Positions 56,899-64,000 of a DNA stretch of 64,000 bases are shown here, in pieces; within the stretch, counting starts at the first letter, position 1; every line of letters begins with the position of its first letter. The stretch is from Trema orientale (taxonomy: Eukaryota; Streptophyta; Magnoliopsida; Rosales; Cannabaceae): assembly GCA_002914845.1 (NCBI GenBank), contig JXTC01000044.1, positions 571,420 through 635,419 on the forward strand. Reading direction: 5' to 3'. Position numbers and translations under genes: made by a program. Under the pieces are notes generated by a model. That model saw nothing but the letters and a program-made list of their open reading frames with translations. It did not search any database and was not told the origin of the DNA.

Positions 56899-57459
56899 CT
56901 CTAATTTTCCTTTTATTTGTGTCAGATAGCTCAGAGAGTGAAGTGAGAATTGGATACTATATCGGAAGTTCAATACTCAGGGCATATGAGTTATTGACAA
57001 TCACTCTGATTTTTCTTTGTATGAAAATAAAAATATCAATTGAGAACTATATATATATAGAGAGAGAGCTCTAATTTTCCTTTTATTTATGTCGGATAGC
57101 TCAGTGAGTGAGGGAAATGAGGATTGGATACTATATTAGAGTTCGACACTCAGAATGTGTGAGTTATAAACAAACACTCTAAATTTTCTTTGTAAGAAAA
57201 CAAAAATATCAATTGAGAACTATATATATATAGAGAGAGAGAGAGGGAGAGAGAGAGAGAGCTCTAATTTCCCTTTTATTTATGTCGGGTAGCTTAGTGA
57301 GTGAGTGAGGTGAGGATTGGATATTATATCGGGAATTCGACACTCAGGGTGTGTGGGTTATTGACAAACACTCTAATTTTTCTTTGTAGGAAAACAAAAA
57401 TATCAATTGAGAACTATATATATGCATATATATATAGAGAGAGAGAAAGAGAGAGAGAG
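56899..57459 (+). repeat. Tandem array of three tRNA-like, SINE-like units
   Basis: The units start at 56899, 57069 and 57262 with CTCTAATTTTCCTTTTATTT (third copy CTCTAATTTCCC); a fourth start at 57460 is cut short. Each contains a tRNA-like A-box region (copy 2 GTCGGATAGCTCAGTGAGTG; copy 3 GTCGGGTAGCTTAGTGAGTG) and, about 40 bp on, a B-box-like GGGAATTCGACACTC or GAGTTCGACACTC. A fixed tail follows (TTTTCTTTGTA...AAAATATCAATTGAGAACTA), then (TA)n and (GA)n of varying length. The box spacing fits a tRNA-derived SINE head; tandem triplication with the microsatellite at each junction is unusual. Pol III activity is not shown. Confidence 0.6.
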
Positions 57460-58421
57460 CTCTAATATTGATGACTATTTTGTACAAAATTTAAAAACTG
57501 ATATTTACGTAAAGGGCCTCAAACTTCCGGCAATTCTGCTAAGAAAACCATTTTATCTCAAGGAGATACATGGGCCTAGTTTGGACAATCAAATCTGGCC
57601 CATTCTGTCAAGCTACAGTTTTGTTAAGATTTAGTTATTTTTAAAGTCACGATATTATTCTTTAGTTGGATTTGTTTGTTTGTATGTATAATGAGCAGAG
57701 TTTCAAATGTTTTCTCAAAATATGATTAGAAAATTTGTGCATTCACTACGTCAATTGACAATAGACAATGTAGACATTGTTTTCATCAATTTTGAATAAA
57801 CTTGAAAATGTTATTTGTTAACTATGAACAACATTTTCTTCCTAAGAAAAAGAAACAAATCAAACAAACAAACTAAACTTTATTCAAAAATCTTCTTTTT
57901 TTTTTTTTTGAGGGATTCAAAAATCATATTTAATCATTCATCACAACTCTTTCAATTGTTAAGGCATACATTTGAAGATTTGTGATGAAGGATAGAAGAA
58001 AGACGAAGCATTCATACATGCTTTTAATTACACATCATAATTTGTTTAGGAGCATAACAGGCTAGGAAGTCGAGGGCGAATTCAACTTTGTCTTCTATAT
58101 TATTCCCTCAACTTATTTGGACTGAATTTCGTTGAAACTGAATACAAAACAGTAGTTATTGATTCTAAAACCTACATTTTCGCACTTTTCTTCCTCAAAA
58201 CACCGGCAATGGCCAAAACAAAATGTATTTGTTATGAGAATAAAAATAATTGCTGGTCAGAAATGTAACGAGAAGGAGATGATGGCGAAGGAGGAAAGTT
58301 GGAGAGTGAGGCAATAACCACCTGTTAACAGTGACGAAACCAGAATTTTCATTTAGGGGTGAAAACTATAAAGTGACCAACTTACAACCAGTTCTAATTA
58401 CAAATTGGCAATTGAAATTCA
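57460..58421. other. Intergenic, no gene seen
   Basis: No family-like frame. Near 58,329-58,365 AGTGACGAAACCAGAATTTT resembles the end of a common plant repeat; its other part seems to resume near 58,900-59,045 (GGGGGCC...), so the CACTA derivative sits inside an older repeat. Confidence 0.4.
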
Positions 58422-58740
58422 TACTACCACAAAAAAAAAAAAAAAAAAAAAAAAAAACATGCGACAACACTTTTTAATTACAACAAATTATTTTTTGCGA
58501 CTAACTAAAAATAATATTTAGTCACAACTAAAAATTTTACAAAACTAAAAAGTAACATTTAGTTATAAGTTGTCACTATTATATTTTTTGGTCGCAACAA
58601 TTCATATCTTTTGTGACTAGTACTTCTTACTATGGACTTTTTAATCACAAAAAATTGTAGATAACATTTTTTTACTCATGAATTTTTCATTTTTAGTCAC
58701 AAATTATATTGTGACTAAATTTTCTTTTATTTTTTTTGTG
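58422..58740. mobile_element. Small CACTA-type element derivative, 319 bp
   Basis: The left end TACTACCACAAAAAA is one base from the CACTACCACAAAAA terminus common in plant CACTA elements; the right end is ...TTTTTTTTGTG, which lacks the last few bases. TCA flanks both sides (58419-58421 and 58741-58743), the 3-bp duplication expected of CACTA. Subterminal motifs such as TTTAGTCACAAC, TTGTGACTA and GGTCGCAAC recur in both orientations, typical of transposase-binding arrays. No coding capacity. Confidence 0.7.
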
Positions 58741-59625
58741 TCAATTATCTCATTTTAAAATTTAAATGATGTAGTTTTAATAACTTTTTGAGATTTTAAA
58801 AAATGAAATAATCCTATTGAATTTTCTTTTATAATTCTATTCTAATGTAAGAAATATAAGATAAATTTCAAAGTACATTGGGGGCAAATAAAATTTTATA
58901 TTAGTTTTGGGGGGCTAAATTTTTATTATTTGCTTATAATGAGAGGCCAAAGTCTAATTTACAAAAAGATATACATCTTTTTTAAAATTTTTGAAAAATT
59001 GAGGGGGCCACTGCCCTCATTCGGCCTGTTGTAGCTCATCTATGCTTGTTAGGATTTTTTTTTTTTAATGAATTTTAAGATTTTTAATTTTTTTAAGCAG
59101 AAGAGCTTTTAAGTAACATTATATAAGTTATGTGGCAACTAATATTGTTTCTTATAAAATTATAGAGGAATGTCTAATTATCACCAAAGGGATTTTTTTA
59201 AAAAAAATGCAAAGCGATATTAGTCCCATTAGTTGTAAATCTCTAAAAGTAAACATGTTTGTAACGAGATTCATTAAAGAAAATGTTTGCAATCTGAAGC
59301 ATTGTGAAGGTAATCTTTGCTCTAAATAGTGACTAATTGTTCGTCTTAAAATAATATACAAAATAACCTATCTAATTTTATCCAACAACAAAATAACTAA
59401 ATAAGTAATAACCTATCCACTTACTTTTTTGTGATTTTAGATTTCTTTTTTTTTTTTTAACTTTTTTGTGATTTTAGTTTTCTTTTTTTCACAAAATATT
59501 TTTCTTGATATTTAATGAATGTCATTTTCTTACGACATGACCCCTTGTTGTTTATCATCAAACATGTAACATTGATTTATGACATTGTCGAGCCCTATTA
59601 AGTACTCTGTCACTTTTTGAAAGAA
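58741..59625. other. Intergenic, no gene seen
   Basis: It includes the probable right part of the older repeat (58,880-59,050, GGGGGGCTAAATTT, GAGGGGGCCACTGCCC). The 65-codon frame at 59,132 has no family resemblance. Confidence 0.4.
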
Positions 59626-59634
59626 TCATACCAC

Positions 59635-60065
59635 GTTTTCTTTCCTTACTTTTTGGGTTACCAAATTGAAGGTTTTGTCGTTCCTATTGATAAGACTTAT
59701 GCTATTAAGGTAAAGTTGGCAACTGCCATTCATGTCACCTCTTATGCATAGGAGTTTGGGTGGCCAAATATTTGGTTCGAGAGTGACTCGGCTTATCTGA
59801 CTACGCTTTTCAAGACTCATTCTGTATCTGTTCCTTGTCACTGGAAGCCCCATGGATCTGTTGTATTGGGCTACTTTCTAACATGAACTTTCATGTTTCC
59901 CACATCTATCACAAACGGAATTCTGTTGCAGGTATTTTAGTTTCTAGAGTTATGAGTATTCAAGCTCCAACTTGGTGACATACTGCTCCTACCTTTATCT
60001 ATGCAACAATCAATAAAGACTTTTTAGGTTATGTAATTTTTATTTTTCTTAATAGTTCATATTGT
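59635..60065 (+). mobile_element. LINE fragment: RNase H-like (RVT_3) domain
   Basis: Plus-strand frames resemble the C-terminal RNase H-like domain of plant non-LTR retrotransposons: GFVVPIDKTYAIKVKLATAI, then EFGWPNIWFESDSAYLTTLF (with the ESDS acidic motif) and NFHVSHIYHKRNSVAGILVS, then SIQAPTW and TAPTFIY. The pieces lie in more than one frame and contain stops (TAG near 59,749, TGA near 59,884), so it is dead. No reverse transcriptase or endonuclease portion was found upstream. Confidence 0.7.
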
Positions 60066-60344
60066 AACATAATGTGCTCTTTTTCCTTTTTGTGGTTTTT
60101 CCCTTTGGATTTTACACAAAATGATTTTTTTACTGTGGCATTGTTGGGAGGTAAAGACAATAGATTTGTTTCGGCATAGCTCTTTGGCTCCTCCTAGAGC
60201 TTTTCTTTTCTGTTTTTCAGTTGTTATCTTAATCCTACTTGAGGATTGTTTCTTTCTTAACATTATGTATCTTTCTTTTTATTTAATTTTAATGAATTAT
60301 CAGAGGGTTTCTTAGTTTAGTTTCTTGTCGTGACAGGTTTCTAA

Positions 60345-60503
60345 GGGTGCGTTTGGTATAGGATTCGAATCCTATTCTTCAAATCCAGAAACAGCTTTTA
60401 CATAGAAAGTTGGAAGGATAAATGTTTTATCCTTCCAACTTTCTATGTAAAAGCTGTTTCTGGATTTGAAGAATAGGATTCGAATCCTATACCAAACGCA
60501 CCC
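60345..60503. mobile_element. Perfectly palindromic Tourist-like MITE, 159 bp
   Basis: The arms at 60345-60422 and 60426-60503 are exact reverse complements over 78 bp with a 3-base loop (TGT). The end is GGGTGCGTTTGGTATAGG. TAA flanks both sides (60342-60344 and 60504-60506), the target duplication of PIF/Harbinger Tourist MITEs. Each arm also holds a 16-bp perfect palindrome, TAGGATTCGAATCCTA. No mismatch between arms suggests a recent insertion or recent repair between arms. No protein. Confidence 0.85.
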
Positions 60504-60816
60504 TAAGTTACTCCCTCTAGGTACCATTTTATCCAATAAAAAAAAATTTGAAAGTATCTCATGAGCGGAAAAAAATCTCATTTACTTTTTTAATTATGGT
60601 TATAATTTGTGTACCATCGACTTTTTGTTTTCCTTGAGCACTTGCCTTTCGTTCACAAATTTTACTTACCAATGATTTTTTGTTTGAAATATTGATGTAA
60701 ATATAGCATATTTACTTACCATCTATTCTTCTAGCACATAAGTATGGGTTACGATTATGATTGTATCAGGTACAATCTATATATATATATTAAATTCTTA
60801 AAATAAAATCTAAAAT

Positions 60817-61090
60817 GTATGATTTTGTATCATTCAATTCGAAAATTACGCTGAGCAATTTGCTTTCGTTTTTCTAGGGAGAGACGCATATTTACCAAAC
60901 ACTTGTGATAATTGAGAACTTGCGATGAGATTATCTCACAATCAAGTTTAGAAGGTATGATTTTGTACCATTCAATTTGAAAATACACCAAGCAATTTGT
61001 TTTTGCTTTTCTAGGGAGAGACATAAAGCATATTTACCAAACATTTGTGATAATTGAGGACTTGAGATGAGATTATTTCACAATCAAAAA
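60817..61090. repeat. 138-bp tandem duplication
   Basis: GTATGATTTTGTATCATTCA at 60817 recurs as GTATGATTTTGTACCATTCA at 60955. Shared downstream blocks are GAGCAATTTG/AAGCAATTTG, TTTCTAGGGAGAGAC, CATATTTACCAAACA, TGTGATAATTGAG and GATGAGATTAT. The second copy has a small insertion (ATAAAG) and scattered changes. Confidence 0.85.
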
Positions 61091-64000
61091 TTAAGAGTTG
61101 TAAGAAAAATCTCATATTAGCTCAAGTCAACCGTATAGCTAATTACTCTTAAATTTCCCTCTTAGAAACGTATCTTAAGAAACAATAATGCCTAGCTAAT
61201 TCTTAAGAAACAATAATGCTTAGCTAATCTTTCTAGATCTTTGTAGTTTCTTGTTGGATGCACGAAGAATTCTCAAGATGACTATTTATGTTATGTTATT
61301 TGAATCTTCATGATAAGTCCAAAAAATCAATTATTATTTTGACAAACTGAGGGTCCACTTCTTTACCAATATGCTTGATGATTTCACTTTTTGTTTTGGG
61401 TGGACTTTTATTTTATTATTATTATTATTATAATTATAATTATTATAAATGTCTATTTAGAAATCATGCTATCTAAAATGGTTGAAACAAAACCAAGCTT
61501 ACCTACCTATATGTGCTGTATGTTTTGGTTCAGTTTTTGCAGTTTGGACAATAAAATCTAAATTGACTTTGAGCATTGAGCTTGACAAAATTTTTAACTT
61601 TCAAATTTACCGTTATTTTAAACTAAATTTTTTACAAATAAAAAATACTAACATATTAATGGTCAAATTACAATTCCATATCGTATGAAAGAACTAAATC
61701 GATGTACATAATAATTAACAATATCACCTAAATCAAGTAAGTATAAAGATTCCTAAAGAAAAAAACAATAATTATAAAGAGAACCAAAAACCACTAAAAT
61801 CATAATGATTGCAAACTAAAGTCCACCAAATTTGTACAGGTAGGTCAATCCATGGAAAAAGCGTAAAATGCAGGGAAGAAAACTATAATAACTACTATGT
61901 AACGTACGTTAAATACCAGTTAAATATATGTTATATTAAGTCAAATAATACCAAACATTAGTATCTCCACTCAAAAAACTACGACAAGATGAGAATTAAA
62001 AGGCTAATACTACGAACGTTATAATTCAAACGAAGTGTATTGTTAAACACATTAGCACAAAAATATGTGGAGATATTCATGAAAAATTATAGAAAATAAA
62101 ATGATGAAAAGTATTTTATATGACTGAATTATATATACATGCACTATATATAAATGTATAAACCAAACGTTTTATGTATGTACATGCACTATATATGTAT
62201 AATATTGTTCTATTGACAAATACATTTAAAAAAAAAGCTATATTTGTACCCTAAGTGGTATAAAAACACTCTTTTTAATAGTTAAAACATTAAAGGGGAC
62301 ATATAGTACACCCTATCTTATAGCCTTGCATTTGTAACACCATTCTATTCTTATATTTTTCTCATTTATATTTAGAATCTAATAACTCTTCTCTCACACC
62401 CTTTTTTTCCTCCCCTAGACCTTTTACTTTTCCTCTTTAATATTAATCTCTTATTTTGAAATCGATCTTCCATTTTTCCCTCTTTTATTTATTTATTTAT
62501 TTTATGAAACTAAAGAATGATATTCAAAATATATCTACTAAATCAATGTCAAGGTCAAACCAAGTTTTAAGAAATATAATATACCTAAAAGACATCAATT
62601 GATGATGAAAATTAGAAAAAAAATTAAAGGAAGGAAAAACGATAGAATAAACTATTATTGACCATGAATCCGTATCTATAAAATAAAAAATAATGAAAAA
62701 ATGGTGGATTAATATTTTCAGGAATATTTAACGTGCTATTTTTTTTTTTGAAGACAAAAAGGTGAACTAAACAAAATAAAGATCGATCAATAAACACGGA
62801 GCCAAGAGAAAGATGGCTAAAAGAGATGGAGTGTGCCATTTCTCTTGGATTTAAGCAATTGTCCATTTTGTCCTATTTTTTATTAATGGGTGTCCTAATA
62901 TTAATAAGGGTATAAATATAACCCCAAAAAAAGCGTAATTTTTTTTAGAATTAATAAAAAAAACGTAATTCAACTGTATATCATTCAGAAACACGCTATA
63001 CACGTACAATATCCCTAAAATTGCTAGATGAGAAACGCGAGAACTCAAATGGACCGCATTTGTACCAATTAGTTTCCAAAATTTGTCCAAATATGACAAA
63101 TCTTTTTTCTTCAACAAATAATGCATTATACAACGAACACAAAAGACGCCATCTGTGTTAACTTTCAGAAATTTGTTAAAATAAATCATATCACCTTTCG
63201 TTTCAATGAGTAAACAAATTTCCATTAAAGCGTTAAAATCCAAATTTATAATACTTACTTTATTGAGTTGAAAAATTTATGACACATAACTTGGTAAGTA
63301 TGGTAAATTCTATAACTATCACATCTCCTTAAGATTATACCAATTATATATATTTATTTTTCTTAACAAAAAATCGGTATTGTATTCACACCCTTTCAAC
63401 ATTTTATTTAATCTTAAGATACCACATGTGGAACAAAAGCATAACCCAAATTCCAGTTTTTCTCTATCAATTGTGGTGGCAAACATTAATAATTTCTCTA
63501 TCACTAAAATGTCATACATCTTGTCAAAATTTGATTCTATACTCAAATCCAAATCGTCTCTCCAATTTCTTTTTTTCTTTGGGAAAGGAAATCGTCTCTC
63601 CAATTTCAGTGTCTCCTTTCATATGATCAAGCTAGTAAATTGATTAGATCATATTGATATACTAGTATGTAAAGGCACGTGTCCGTGCATCAGTAGAGAA
63701 ACAAAATAACTATAAGTAATAAGATTTTTAATTCTTAAATGATATATTAAAAAAATAGAAATGAGTAGGAAAAAAATATTAATGTGCTAAAATCAGAGAA
63801 AGCTAAACAAAACCAGCACTTAGGAGAAGAATTCGCGCACAAAAGATAAAGGGGCTTATAGAAATATGACTAAATTTTGGGCCTAATTTCAGTAAATGTT
63901 CATTTATCAAATGTTATAGCAAAATGTCCGGTATATATGCATATATATCAAGTGTAAAATTTTATATACCAAGTATAAAAAATTATATACCCAGTGCATT
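61091..64000. other. Gene-free right end of the window
   Basis: Strongly AT-rich DNA. A short duplication TTAAGAAACAATAATG(C)CTAGCTAAT occurs at 61,173 and 61,202. There are (TTA)n/(AAT)n runs near 61,412-61,445, and TGTACATGCACTATATATAA-like phrases at 62,138 and 62,180. The last 150 bp (from about 63,850) resemble the TATA-rich repeat near 56,620-56,740 and run off the window. No frame looks like a gene; the longest (130 codons, 62,851-63,243 minus) is low-complexity. Confidence 0.5.

Overview
This window is a piece of a eudicot plant nuclear genome. It is AT-rich, with introns obeying GT-AG, plant-type repeats, and host genes whose closest relatives I recognise from Arabidopsis. The family mix does not let me name the species; a woody rosid such as a member of Rosales is only a guess. 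I assembled exon chains by hand from open frames, splice dinucleotides, codon phase and remembered family sequences. No search was run.

Five complete host genes are supported: PRD1 (meiotic double-strand-break factor, minus, 4346-10284, 9 exons, 1,328 aa), SEC23 (COPII inner coat, minus, 17532-25497, 12 exons, 784 aa), an FKBP62/ROF1-type immunophilin (plus, 34761-38736, 12 exons, 572 aa), the regulatory (small) subunit of acetolactate synthase (minus, 43650-47371, 12 exons, 486 aa) and cytosolic ribosomal protein eS8 (minus, 53470-55813, 5 exons, 221 aa). All five close in phase with family-typical lengths. They are unrelated housekeeping, meiotic or stress genes; nothing suggests a cluster or shared pathway.

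Broken host genes: an F-box gene with two frameshifts (1937-3177) plus a duplicated stump of its 5' end (about 3560-4020), and two incomplete copies of the nuclear gene for mitochondrial ribosomal protein L2 (about 40.4-42.6 kb and 50.9-52.2 kb) that share flanking sequence.

Intergenic DNA is mostly small non-autonomous DNA transposons, many with readable target-site duplications. These are: a hAT transposase relic at the left edge; a 1.8-kb Mutator-like element nested in a 0.6-kb inverted-repeat element (10.5-12.9 kb); a PIF/Harbinger-like element with an Emigrant/pogo-like element inside (13.4-15.2 kb); three copies of one 9-bp-TSD MITE family (27.7, 30.0, 39.8 kb); hAT-type elements (26.5, 50.2, 51.2 kb); a small CACTA derivative (58.4 kb); foldback elements (33.1, 34.3, 42.9, 47.8, 49.3, 49.8 kb); and a 159-bp MITE whose 78-bp arms are perfectly complementary (60.3 kb). 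There are two solo LTRs with matching target duplications (15.3 and 41.5 kb), a probable third LTR (31.0 kb), a LINE RNase H fragment (59.6 kb) and a tandem array of tRNA-like, SINE-like units (56.9-57.5 kb).

I found no new multi-gene system. The items most worth a second look are the perfect palindrome, the tandem tRNA-like units, the duplicated mitochondrial L2 relics, the nested Mutator-like element with its internal 286-bp duplication, and possible alternative splice or start choices in PRD1, FKBP62 and eS8.
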